A stretch of DNA of 64,000 bases from Actinomadura xylanilytica (GTDB taxonomy: Bacteria > Actinomycetota > Actinomycetes > Streptosporangiales > Streptosporangiaceae). Every line of letters begins with the position of its first letter. Position 1 is the stretch's first letter. The DNA is taken from the NCBI RefSeq assembly GCF_030283145.1, contig NZ_JASNWE010000003.1, forward strand, positions 1,240,001 to 1,304,000, in the 5' to 3' direction. The notes beneath the pieces are model-generated. The model was not told where the DNA came from, ran no database searches, and saw only the letters and a list, made by a program, of their open reading frames with translations. The position numbers were made by a program, and so were the translations under genes. Positions 8,165 through 15,745 of this stretch are shown here, one piece after another.

Positions 8165-9009
8165 GCCTCCATGTGGGGGATGCGTTCCAGGATGCCCCCG
8201 GCGAACACGTCGTAGAGGCCGAGCGGCTCCAGGTGGACGTACCCGATGTGGCAGTCGCAGGCGTCGACGGGGCAGCCGCGTGGGGCGAGGGCGTCACGGA
8301 ACGATTCGTCGTAGAGGTTGCCCAGGACGGTGGGCACGAAATGGCACCGGCGAACCGTTCCGTCGCCGTCCACTGAGATGACGCTCTCCCCCGTACGGCA
8401 GGGCAGGCCGCGGCTGGGATGCGGGTGGCGGCTGTAGGCGAAGTGGGGATCGAGGCCGGTCCAGGCGGCGGCCTCGGCGTCGGTGTAGGTGCGGCCCTCG
8501 GCCGCGTTGATCCACAGGTAGGTCCCGGCGGGCAGGTCGGCCCGGAGGCGGCGGGCGGCGGCGAGGTGCTCGGGCTGCCCGACGACGCCGACGCTGAACC
8601 GGACGCCGCGTTCGGCCAGGTCGCGGCACCTGGAGAGGAACCGTTCGTAGGGGACCTGGCCCGGGTGGTACGTCGCCCAGAGCGCCAGCGTCCCCAGATC
8701 AGCGTCCGCGGTCCAGGCGACCCGGTGGCTGAGGTTGGTCTGGATCGCGGCCCGCTCGACGTGCGGGAGGCGGCTGAGGCCGATGAGGGCGTGCCGGTAC
8801 CAGGAGCGGACCAGGCCCTCGCCCCACGGGGTGAACAGGACCGAGACGGGATGGGTCTGCTCGGCCACCCAGCCCGTGAACCGCTCGAGCGCGGCGCGGT
8901 CGGCGCGGAGCTGCTCCGGGGTGTCGCGGCGCTTGCCGAACGGGCAGTAGGGGCAGTCGTAGTCGCAGCTCGCGAGCGGTCCCCGGTAGAGGATCGTCAG
9001 GTGCTCCAT
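8161..9009 (-). CDS. STM4011 family radical SAM protein
   Basis: A 282-residue protein with a CX3CX2C radical SAM cluster motif at C15, C19 and C22 (LASCDYDCPYCPFGKR), which should bind a 4Fe-4S cluster and cleave S-adenosylmethionine. A C-terminal set of cysteines (GLPCRTGES, VRRCHFVPT, RGCPVDACDCHIGY) resembles the auxiliary-cluster region of SPASM-type enzymes, so a second cluster is plausible. The family is named after Salmonella STM4011 and its reaction is unknown. It is the last gene of a five-gene minus-strand operon. Its ATG overlaps the TGA of the upstream STM4012 gene by one base. The stop lies inside the 30-bp inverted repeat. Confidence 0.88.
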   Translation of the reverse strand: MEHLTILYRGPLASCDYDCPYCPFGKRRDTPEQLRADRAALERFTGWVAEQTHPVSVLFTPWGEGLVRSWYRHALIGLSRLPHVERAAIQTNLSHRVAWTADADLGTLALWATYHPGQVPYERFLSRCRDLAERGVRFSVGVVGQPEHLAAARRLRADLPAGTYLWINAAEGRTYTDAEAAAWTGLDPHFAYSRHPHPSRGLPCRTGESVISVDGDGTVRRCHFVPTVLGNLYDESFRDALAPRGCPVDACDCHIGYVHLEPLGLYDVFAGGILERIPHMEA

Positions 9010-10301
9010 CAGCGCGCCTCGTAGGCGTCCATGAGGGTCCGCACGCCGGGTGAGAACAGCGCGGGGCCGATCGCGTCGGAGTGGGCGAGCCCCTCGGGGG
9101 TGAGGCGGAGGACGTCGGCGGCCTGGTCCAGCCAGCCCTGTTCGGCGAAGCCGGCCAGGTCGGCGGCGAAGTCGTCGGCGGCGTCGGTGCCGAAGCGGGC
9201 CCGGTAGCCGGCCCGGTCGAGGCCGGCCGTCTGGAGCAGCGACTGGATGAGGTGGCGGCGGCGCCGCTCGGCGTCGGGTACGGGGAATCCGACGCGGGCC
9301 GTGCCGAACTCCGTCTCCGCCACGTAGTCGTCGATGATGGCGCGGACCTGGCTCGCGCCGACCGCGTACTCGAACGAGTAGTGCAGGCGCGAGGTGTACG
9401 AGCGGGCCCCGCAGCCGAGCCCCACCATCCCGTCGGTCTGGCAGCAGTACTCGGTGCCGTTCTCCGTGCCTCCGGGCAGCCGGAACATCCGCATGGACAC
9501 CTGCTCGTAGCCCTCGCCGAGGAGGTGGTCCCGGCCGATCCGGTACAGCTCCAGGCGCTCGTCGTCCCAGTCGCGCGCGCGACGGCCGAGCCCGGTCAGC
9601 GGCCGTACGTACAGCGGGTAGAGGTAGAGCTCCTCCGGACGCCAGCGCAGGGCCGCGTCCAGGGAGTGCAGCCAGGTGGCGGTGGTCTGGCCGTCGATGC
9701 CGTAGATGAGGTCGATGTTGAGCGTGGGGAAGCCCACCGCGCGGATGCGGTCGAGCGCCGCCTCCACCTCGGCGCGCTTCTGCGGCCGTACGGCGGCGCG
9801 GGCCTCCTCGTCGATGAAGCTCTGCACGCCGATCGAGATGCGGGTGGCGCCGCGTTCGGCGAGCACGGTGAGGCGGTCGGTGGTCGCGGTAACCGGGGAG
9901 GTCTCGACGCCCAGCGGGATCGCGGGCAGGTCCGCGAAGCGTCCGGCGACGTCACAGAGCCGTTCCAGCTCGGGGGCCGTCAAGTAGGTGGGGGTCCCGC
10001 CGCCGAACGCGGCTGTGGCGAACGAGGTGTCGCCGAGGGCGTCCCTGGTGGCGGCGGCCTGCCGTTCGAGGGCGTCCAGATAGGCGCCGGTCAGTTCCTC
10101 GGGCGCGCCCGTCCGCGTGAACAGGTTGCAGAAGCCGCAGCGCATCTCGCAGAACGGGACGTGCAGGTAGAGGAAGAGCGCGTCGCGCGCCTCCCCGTCC
10201 CACACCTGCTGGAGCGTGGGCGCCGGATCGAGCGGCCGGTAGGCGGTCTTGTGGGGGTAGGCGTAGACGTAGCCCTGGTACGGGCCTGTGGTGGTGCTCA
10301 C
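9009..10301 (-). CDS. STM4012 family radical SAM protein (HemN-like)
   Basis: 430 residues beginning at GTG. The radical SAM motif is LHVPFCEMRCGFCNLFTRTG (C51, C55, C58). The body follows the HemN/coproporphyrinogen-oxidase-like architecture: AFGGGTPTYL, ETSPVTAT, RISIGVQSFIDEEARAAV, NIDLIYGIDGQT and a C-terminal winged-helix-like HemN_C region. Neighbours are STM4011-4015 proteins and not heme genes, so a heme function is unlikely. The true substrate is unknown. The GTG overlaps the stop of the STM4013 gene by four bases (GTGA), indicating translational coupling. Confidence 0.9.
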   Translation of the reverse strand: MSTTTGPYQGYVYAYPHKTAYRPLDPAPTLQQVWDGEARDALFLYLHVPFCEMRCGFCNLFTRTGAPEELTGAYLDALERQAAATRDALGDTSFATAAFGGGTPTYLTAPELERLCDVAGRFADLPAIPLGVETSPVTATTDRLTVLAERGATRISIGVQSFIDEEARAAVRPQKRAEVEAALDRIRAVGFPTLNIDLIYGIDGQTTATWLHSLDAALRWRPEELYLYPLYVRPLTGLGRRARDWDDERLELYRIGRDHLLGEGYEQVSMRMFRLPGGTENGTEYCCQTDGMVGLGCGARSYTSRLHYSFEYAVGASQVRAIIDDYVAETEFGTARVGFPVPDAERRRRHLIQSLLQTAGLDRAGYRARFGTDAADDFAADLAGFAEQGWLDQAADVLRLTPEGLAHSDAIGPALFSPGVRTLMDAYEAR

Positions 10302-11089
10302 TTCAGTACGAACTCCCCATACGGAACGGTCCAGACGACCTCGTGGCCGATGCGGTGCCCGGTATGGCCGTCCTCGCCGTACGCGGTCCCGTGGTCAGAG
10401 CAGACGATGACGAAGCAGGGGCGGCGCATGAGGCCGAAGAGCCGTCCCAGGTGGCGGTCGACATGGCGCAGTGCCGCGGCGTGGCTCTCTCTGGAGTCGC
10501 CGTGCTCGCGCGTCGCGCCGTCGAGGTGGAACCAGTTGGGCTGGTGCAGCGCGGCCACGTTCAGCAGCAGGAACAGCCGACGGTCGTGGGGAAGGCGCCC
10601 GACCACCTCGGCGACACGGTCGATCTGGTGGGGCAGGGACTCAGGGTCGGTGACACCGAACTCAGGCTCCCAATGGCTCTCGGCGAACATATCGGGCAGG
10701 ACGGAGCCGAGCGGCGTCCTCTTGTTGAAGAAGCCCACACCGCCGACGCAGACCGTGTGGTAGCCGGCTTGGGCGAGCCCCGCCGGCAGGTCGGCGGCGT
10801 CGAACGTCCACGTCCCGTCCGCCGTCGACTCACTGCCGGGGAAGCGTCCGGCGAAGAGGCGGAGATGCGGGCCGGGGCCCGCAGGGGTCGGCAGGAATCC
10901 GGCCAGCATCGCGGTGTGCGCGGCATAGGTGAAGGAGCCCGGCGTGTGCCGCCGCTCCCACGTCCCGCCGGGGAGGAGACCGGCCAGCGTCGGGGTCTCG
11001 CCCGCCGCGGCGAGTTCGGCGGCCACGTCGTGGCGGAGCGTGTCGAGCGTCACCAGCAGCAGGTCGTGGCCGCCGATGACCTGGTTCAT
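10298..11089 (-). CDS. STM4013/SEN3800 family hydrolase (alkaline phosphatase superfamily)
   Basis: About 263 residues from the ATG at 11089, or 266 from an ATG at 11098. The protein has the sulfatase/alkaline phosphatase fold pattern: LLLVTLDTLRHDVA gives the first metal Asp, GSFTYAAHTAMLAGFLPT holds the likely nucleophile region (Thr or Ser), and CSDHGTAYGEDGHTGHRIGH supplies the Asp/His metal ligands. It lacks a signal peptide, so it should act in the cytoplasm, unlike most secreted sulfatases. The start at 11089 overlaps the stop of the STM4014 gene as ATGA. The expected role is hydrolysis or transfer of a phosphate or sulfate group within the cassette. The substrate is unknown. Confidence 0.85.
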   Translation of the reverse strand: MNQVIGGHDLLLVTLDTLRHDVAAELAAAGETPTLAGLLPGGTWERRHTPGSFTYAAHTAMLAGFLPTPAGPGPHLRLFAGRFPGSESTADGTWTFDAADLPAGLAQAGYHTVCVGGVGFFNKRTPLGSVLPDMFAESHWEPEFGVTDPESLPHQIDRVAEVVGRLPHDRRLFLLLNVAALHQPNWFHLDGATREHGDSRESHAAALRHVDRHLGRLFGLMRRPCFVIVCSDHGTAYGEDGHTGHRIGHEVVWTVPYGEFVLK

Positions 11090-12168
11090 GTCGTGCATAC
11101 GGGGAGCTTCTCCGACAGGACGGCCTGGACTTGGGCAGTGTAGGTGTCGAGACCGTCCGCCGCGCCGCCGGGTAGGCCGGTCAGCCCCGGCAGCAAATCG
11201 CCGAACGCGTTGACCTCGCCGACCGCGAACCGCCGCCACCCGACCTGGATCAGCAGGTCCACGCCGACCATGAGGCTGCCGGGGAAGCATTCCGCCGCCC
11301 GCGCGCACGCGTCGAGCGCCCGCCGCCAGCCGTCCTCGCCCAGCGCCGCCCGCACCTCGCCGAGGTCTCCGCGCGCGCCGCCGAGGTGCAGGTTGGTCAT
11401 CGGATGCCGGCTGGTGCGCGCCACCACGTGGGTGGGCTCCCCCGCGATCACCACCACCCGCAGGTCGAGCGCCCGCCCGCCGAGCGACGCCTTCGGGATC
11501 CACCGCTCCACGTGCAGCCCGTCCGGCGCCAGCGCGTCGATCAGCGCCGCCACCTCGGGCTCGGTCTGGTAGGCGCGGACCCGCAGCGAGTTGAGCATGC
11601 CCGTCCCGGTCATGGCCGCCGAGGTGACGGCCCTGATCCGGCCGGGCGCGACCTGCAACGCGACGACCCCGGACGCCGACGAGCCGTGCGCGGGCTTGAC
11701 GAACACCCGCGCCGCCTTCTCCGCCGCCATCCGCGCGCGCAGCTCCGCGTAGCCGCGCACCTCCCCCAGGGCGGACGGGACGGGCACCCCGGCCGCTTCG
11801 AGACGGGCGTGGCACACGCGCTTGTCGAACATCACCGCGATCTCGCCCGTGTCGCTGACGGAACGGACGCCCGCCCGCGCGCCCGCGGCACGGACCCGCT
11901 CCAGCGCGGCGGTGAACGTCCCGTACCAGGCGGCGCCGCCTGGTACGCGGGCCGGATCGCCGGGGCCGCGCAGCAGCGCGTCGGCCTCGGGGTCGCCGCC
12001 CGGCGACTCGACGCGCAGCACCGTCCCCGGCGCGATCTCCGGCTCGGCGCCGCGCAGCACGTCCGTCCAGGCGATCACGTCCGGGCCCGCCAGGCCGGAC
12101 GAGCGGCACGCGGCGGCGAACCCGTCCGTCCGCCGGTCGCCGGGCGTGCCGACCACGGTGAACCTCAT
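11086..12168 (-). CDS. STM4014 family ATP-grasp-type protein
   Basis: A 360-residue protein starting MRFTVVGTPGDRRTDG at the ATG at 12168, whose ATGA overlaps the stop of STM4015-A. An open frame continues upstream but is unrelated in composition. The ATP-grasp pattern is seen in MFDKRVCHARLEAAGVPVPS (pre-grasp), RVFVKPAHGSSASGVV (ATP-binding Lys and glycine loop) and MVGVDLLIQ with FAVGEVNAFGDLLPG (Glu/Asn Mg ligands). The order resembles RimK-type amino-acid ligases. Such enzymes form amide bonds through an acyl-phosphate. Its acceptor may be the Glu-ended tail of the STM4015 proteins (inference). Confidence 0.85.
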   Translation of the reverse strand: MRFTVVGTPGDRRTDGFAAACRSSGLAGPDVIAWTDVLRGAEPEIAPGTVLRVESPGGDPEADALLRGPGDPARVPGGAAWYGTFTAALERVRAAGARAGVRSVSDTGEIAVMFDKRVCHARLEAAGVPVPSALGEVRGYAELRARMAAEKAARVFVKPAHGSSASGVVALQVAPGRIRAVTSAAMTGTGMLNSLRVRAYQTEPEVAALIDALAPDGLHVERWIPKASLGGRALDLRVVVIAGEPTHVVARTSRHPMTNLHLGGARGDLGEVRAALGEDGWRRALDACARAAECFPGSLMVGVDLLIQVGWRRFAVGEVNAFGDLLPGLTGLPGGAADGLDTYTAQVQAVLSEKLPVCTT

Positions 12169-13118
12169 TCCGCGACCGCGATGTAGGAGCCCGAGTCGTC
12201 CCATATCTCGTTGTCGAGCCAGCCGGGTTCGCCGGTCGCGTCGTCCAGGTCGACGCGCACGCCGGACAGCGCGGCCTTCAGCCGGTCGGCCATCGCGTCG
12301 GACAGGAAGGCGTGGTGGAGGTCGAGCTCCTTCAGGTGGGTCAGCGGCTGCCCGTTCAGCAGCGCCTCCGCGCCCCGGTCGGTCAACGCGCCCATCGACA
12401 GGGCCAGGGACTCCAGCCGGGCGACGACGGAGGCGGTCGCGACCGCCTCGGCGATCTCGTCCTGGCAGTCGGCGTTCTGCAACCCGAGCCGCCGCAGCGC
12501 CGGGAGCCTCTCGCCGGTCAGGATGGGCCCCAGGTTCGGGACCGTCACGCTCCGTCCGCGTTCGTCGGCGCCCAGCCACAGGTCGAGGTGCTCCAGGGCG
12601 GGCAGGTCGCTGGCCGTCACGCTCTGCACGGCGCTCGCGGGCAGCCCGCCCGACTCGAACCGCAGCACCTTCAGCAGTTCGTTGCGCATCGGCGTGAACC
12701 GCAGGCCCTCACCGCCACGGACCTCGAGGTGCTCCAGCAGGGGGAACGCGGCGAACAGCGGGGTCAGGTCGAACTGCTCGATCCACGAGATGTGCCTCTC
12801 CCCGTCCACGATGTCGCCCAGGAACAGCGCCCGCAGCGAGGGGAACCGGTCGGCGACACCGATCAGCAACTCGATCGGGTCCTCCTCGTACTCCCACCAG
12901 CCGATGACCAGATGGGTCACCTCGGCGGTGTCGACAGCCTCCAGGAAGAGCGGGAAGTTGTCCTGGAGGTCTCTGAGCTGCGCGCCGTTCTCGTGGACGA
13001 AGCACCGGACGGCCCAGGCCGCCGCCGAGGCCGCCGGCAGCCCGTCGCCCGCCCCGCGCTCGCCGTCGAACTCGACCACCGGCAGGCCGGCGAACGTGTC
13101 AAGGTGCTCGGTGATCAT
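12165..13118 (-). CDS. STM4015 family leucine-rich-repeat protein, copy A
   Basis: 317 residues from the ATG at 13118 with GGAGG ten bases upstream. The N-terminal box is EHLDTFAGLPVVEFDGE. A domain with VDTAEVTHLVIGWWEYEEDP follows, then about six LRR-like units (for example LPALEHLDLWLGADERG, LPALRRLGLQNADCQDEIAE, ARLESLALSMGALTDRGAEA and THLKELDLHHAFLSDAMADR). After a variable linker the protein ends SYIAVAE. It is the first gene of the five-gene operon that runs on through STM4014, 4013, 4012 and 4011, and its stop overlaps the STM4014 start. In this family the function is unknown. As the only non-enzymatic member it is the best candidate for substrate or scaffold. Confidence 0.88.
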   Translation of the reverse strand: MITEHLDTFAGLPVVEFDGERGAGDGLPAASAAAWAVRCFVHENGAQLRDLQDNFPLFLEAVDTAEVTHLVIGWWEYEEDPIELLIGVADRFPSLRALFLGDIVDGERHISWIEQFDLTPLFAAFPLLEHLEVRGGEGLRFTPMRNELLKVLRFESGGLPASAVQSVTASDLPALEHLDLWLGADERGRSVTVPNLGPILTGERLPALRRLGLQNADCQDEIAEAVATASVVARLESLALSMGALTDRGAEALLNGQPLTHLKELDLHHAFLSDAMADRLKAALSGVRVDLDDATGEPGWLDNEIWDDSGSYIAVAE

Positions 13119-13148
13119 GTGCTGGTTCCTCCAGAAGGATCGTGTGAC

Positions 13149-13176
13149 CTGTCATACCAGCCACACCCGACAAACC
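13149..13176 (-). promoter_or_regulatory. Shared upstream element, STM4015-A
   Basis: On the minus strand reads TTGTCGGGTGTGG then CTGGTATGACAG, with the TATGAC hexamer ending about 32 nt before the ATG. Closely similar sequences lie at the same distance before copies C, D and (weaker) E, so this is probably the promoter or a regulator site. Confidence 0.55.
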
Positions 13177-13252
13177 CGGACGGTTCCCGGGGCCGCGCCC
13201 CCGGCCGGAAATCGGCTGTCCGGACAGGGCGGCGGTATGCAAGCATCGGCCG

Positions 13253-13777
13253 ATGCACGCCTCCCGACGCGATCTGCTGCGCTGGCAGTTCGACCTGACC
13301 TGGTCGCTGTTCGAGTACCACCTGGAGCGGCTGGAGCCCGACGACCTCCTGTGGGAGCCCGCGCCCCTCTGCTGGACGATGCGTCCCGACGCCGCCGGGA
13401 CCTGGACGCCGGACTGGGCCGAGACCGAGCCCGACCCCGTCCCGGTTCCCACCATCGCCTGGGTGAGCTGGCACATCGGCTGGTGGTGGAGCGTGACCAT
13501 CGACCACGCGCTGGGCCGTCCGCCCCGTGACCGCGCCGAGATCGCCTGGCCGGGCGAGCGCGAGACCGCCGGATGGCTGCGCGGCCTCCGCGACGACTGG
13601 CTGGCGGTGCTGGACGGGCTCACCGACGCCGATCTGGACGCGACCGCCACGTTCCCGTCGCGGGACGACCCCGAGTACACCGTCGCCCACATGATCGGCT
13701 GGGTGAATTCCGAGCTGATGAAGAACGTCGCCGAGATCGGCCAGCTGCGTCTAGTCCGCGTCGCCTCCGCGCACTGA
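13253..13777 (+). CDS. DinB superfamily protein
   Basis: A 174-residue all-helical-looking protein. The pattern is that of the DinB/YfiT four-helix bundle: RRDLLRWQFDLTWSLFEYHL at the start, VSWHIGWWWSVTIDHALG with a metal-ligand-like His in the middle, and VAHMIGWVNSELMKNVAEIG at the end with another His. Members are metal-dependent thiol transferases (mycothiol or bacillithiol) or remain uncharacterised. Actinomycetes make mycothiol, so a mycothiol-dependent role is possible but not shown. It is transcribed divergently from STM4015-A (134 bp between starts) and separates copy A from copies B-D. Confidence 0.8.
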   Translation: MHASRRDLLRWQFDLTWSLFEYHLERLEPDDLLWEPAPLCWTMRPDAAGTWTPDWAETEPDPVPVPTIAWVSWHIGWWWSVTIDHALGRPPRDRAEIAWPGERETAGWLRGLRDDWLAVLDGLTDADLDATATFPSRDDPEYTVAHMIGWVNSELMKNVAEIGQLRLVRVASAH

Positions 13778-13795
13778 GCTCCGTCCCCGAAGCGA

Positions 13796-13831
13796 ACGGG
13801 TCGGACGGGTCGGACGGGTCGGACGGGTCGG
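13796..13831. repeat. Four tandem 9-bp repeats
   Basis: ACGGGTCGG repeated four times without interruption between the DinB gene stop and the STM4015-B stop. It is the seam between convergent genes. Probably slippage-prone filler. Confidence 0.85.
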
Positions 13832-13845
13832 TGTGAGGGCCTGGG

Positions 13846-14733
13846 TCATTCGGCGACCTCGATGTAGTAGATGCCGTCGTCGGCCAGGTTCCGATACATC
13901 ATGTCGACCTCCACGCCGGGGAGGGCGGCCTGGACACGCTCCATCATCGCGTCGCTGAGGAAGTGGTGGCGCAGGTCGAGGCGGCGCAGGTGGGTCAAGG
14001 GCTGGCCGGCCAGGAGCGCCTCGGCGCCCTGGTCGGTCAGGGTGCCCATCGCCAGGCTCAGCGACTCCAGGCGTGCGACGACCGGTGCCCCGGCCACCGC
14101 CGCCGCGATCTCGTCCTGGAGCACGCTGTCCTCCAGCCCCAGGTGCCGCAGGGCCGGCAGCCGCTGCCCGCCCAGGATCGGGGCCAGGTCGGCGACCGTC
14201 GCGTCACCGCCGTAGTTGGGGTCGCCCAGCCAGATGTCCAGGTGCTCCAGATTGGGGAGGTCGCTCGCGGCGACGGCCTGCACGACATCGCCCTCCAGCC
14301 CGCCCGACTCGATTCGCAGTGTTCTCAGGGTCTCGCTGCGGAAGGGGCGCAGCATGCTCGATTCGGAACCCCTGACCTCGAACCGCTCCAACTTGGGGAA
14401 CACGGTGAAGACCGGGGTCAGCTCGGCGTGCCAGAGCGAGGAGATGTCGCAGTCCTCGGACGACATGTCCCCGATGAACAGCGCGCGGAGAGCGGGGAAC
14501 CGGTCGGCGACCTCGATCAGCTTGTCCGACGCGAACGTGTCCACGGTGTCGTGCAGTCCCCAGTACCCGATGCTCAGGTCGGTCACCTGGGTCGTGTCGA
14601 CGGTCCGCATGAAGCGCTCGAAGACCTCCTCCCAGGGCGTCCCGTCGTACTGGGAGCGGATGTACCAGGAGGCCTCACCCGCGGCGGGGAGTTGCTCGGA
14701 TTCGGTCGTGGCGTAGAAGTCGACCCGGAGCAT
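13846..14733 (-). CDS. STM4015 family leucine-rich-repeat protein, copy B
   Basis: 295 residues from the ATG at 14733, chosen because AGGAGGG lies seven bases upstream. An alternative ATG at 14766 overlaps the stop of copy C as ATGA and adds 11 residues. Copy B starts inside the N-terminal box (MLRVDF aligns with GLPVGQF of copy C) and lacks the FAGLPV motif. The remaining layout matches the others: VDTTQVTDLSIGYWG, then LRR units such as LPNLEHLDIWLGDPNYGG, LPALRHLGLEDSVLQDEIAA and THLRRLDLRHHFLSDAMMER. The tail is YYIEVAE. It has no copy of the shared upstream element and should be translated from the transcript of copy C. Confidence 0.85.
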   Translation of the reverse strand: MLRVDFYATTESEQLPAAGEASWYIRSQYDGTPWEEVFERFMRTVDTTQVTDLSIGYWGLHDTVDTFASDKLIEVADRFPALRALFIGDMSSEDCDISSLWHAELTPVFTVFPKLERFEVRGSESSMLRPFRSETLRTLRIESGGLEGDVVQAVAASDLPNLEHLDIWLGDPNYGGDATVADLAPILGGQRLPALRHLGLEDSVLQDEIAAAVAGAPVVARLESLSLAMGTLTDQGAEALLAGQPLTHLRRLDLRHHFLSDAMMERVQAALPGVEVDMMYRNLADDGIYYIEVAE

Positions 14734-14762
14734 GGGGCCCTCCTGTCCGTCGGGGTGCGGGG

Positions 14763-15683
14763 TCATTCGGAGACCGCGATGTAGTGCCAGTCGTCGACGG
14801 GCTTCTTCTGTTTCGAGAGGTCGACGTCGACGCCGGGCAGCTCGGCCCGGACGCGTGCGGCCATCGGGTCGCTCAGGAAGTGGTGGTGCAGATCGAGGCG
14901 GCGCAGATGCGTGAGCGGCTGGCCTGACAGCAGCGCTTCGGCGCCCGCGTCGGTCAGGACGCCCATCGCCAGGCTCAGCGACTCCAGGCGTGCGACGACC
15001 GGCGCCGAGGCCACCGCCGCGGCCACCTCGTCCTGGAGCTCGCTGTCCTCCAACCCCAGGTGCCGCAGCGCCGGGAAGCGCTCGCCGTTCAGGAACGGGG
15101 CCAGGTCGGCGACCGTCGCGTCACCGCCGTAGTTGGGGTCGCCCAGCCACAGGTCCATGTGCTCCAGGTTGGGGAGGTCGCTCGCGGCGACGGCCTGCAC
15201 GACATCGCCCGGCAGGCCGCCCGACTCGAGCCGCAGCACCTTGAGGACCTCGCTCCGGACCGGCGCCAGCCTGACGTTGCCGCGAACTTCGAGGCGCTCC
15301 AGGCCGGGGTAGGCGTCGAAGAGCGGGGTGATGTCGCAGGGCGGGATCCACGAGATCTCCGACTCGTACACGATGATGTCGCCGAGGAAGATCGCCCGCA
15401 GGTTCGGGAAGCGGTCCGCGGCGGCGGCGAGCAGCGGCACCGGGTCGGGGGCGTCGTCGTGGCCCGCGCCCCAGAAACCGACGACCAGCGCCGTCATCGG
15501 TGCCGTGTCGACGGCGTCGAGGAAGTTCGCGAAGACCTCCTCGAACGGCGCCTCGTCGTACTCCGCGCTCACCCGCCAGGCGAACTCGCCCGCGGGTGGA
15601 AGCGGAACGTCCGCCGTGATCTCCTCCGAGAACTGCCCCACCGGCAGACCGGCGAACTCCTCCAGATGGCTGTAGACGCCCAT
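14763..15683 (-). CDS. STM4015 family leucine-rich-repeat protein, copy C
   Basis: 306 residues, ATG with GAGGG six bases upstream. N-terminal box SHLEEFAGLPVGQFSEEI, then VDTAPMTALVVGFWGAGHDD, GDIIVYESEISWI and LRR units (LPNLEHMDLWLGDPNYGG, FPALRHLGLEDSELQDEVAA, THLRRLDLHHHFLSDPMAAR). A lysine-containing variable linker leads to the tail HYIAVSE. The gene is nearly identical to copy B over about 114 bp (15097-15210 versus 14180-14293, four mismatches), and very close to copy D in its last LRR. This points to recent duplication or gene conversion. It probably heads a C-B operon. Confidence 0.88.
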   Translation of the reverse strand: MGVYSHLEEFAGLPVGQFSEEITADVPLPPAGEFAWRVSAEYDEAPFEEVFANFLDAVDTAPMTALVVGFWGAGHDDAPDPVPLLAAAADRFPNLRAIFLGDIIVYESEISWIPPCDITPLFDAYPGLERLEVRGNVRLAPVRSEVLKVLRLESGGLPGDVVQAVAASDLPNLEHMDLWLGDPNYGGDATVADLAPFLNGERFPALRHLGLEDSELQDEVAAAVASAPVVARLESLSLAMGVLTDAGAEALLSGQPLTHLRRLDLHHHFLSDPMAARVRAELPGVDVDLSKQKKPVDDWHYIAVSE

Positions 15684-15714
15684 CAGAACCCTCTCGACCG
15701 TTGATTCGTCCGCA

Positions 15715-15740
15715 CTGTCCTACCAGGAGCGCCCGACAAT
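15715..15740 (-). promoter_or_regulatory. Shared upstream element, STM4015-C
   Basis: Minus strand reads TTGTCGGGCGCTCCTGG then TAGGACAG. The core CTCCTGGTAGGACAG is identical to the element before copy D and lies about 33 nt before the ATG of copy C, in the 62-bp gap that follows the stop of copy D. Confidence 0.6.
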
Positions 15741-15745
15741 GCCGG

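Noticed and set aside
9009..10301. Oxygen-independent coproporphyrinogen oxidase (HemN)
   Set aside because: Sequence is HemN-like, but the neighbours are STM4011, 4013, 4014 and 4015 family genes, which define the STM4012 subgroup. No heme gene is near.
11099..12109. Long N-terminal extension of the STM4013 frame
   Set aside because: It overlaps STM4014 entirely and has no protein character.
12169..12579. N-terminal extension of the STM4014 frame
   Set aside because: Open upstream frame overlaps the STM4015-A coding sequence and is Arg-rich nonsense. The ATGA-overlap start is convincing.
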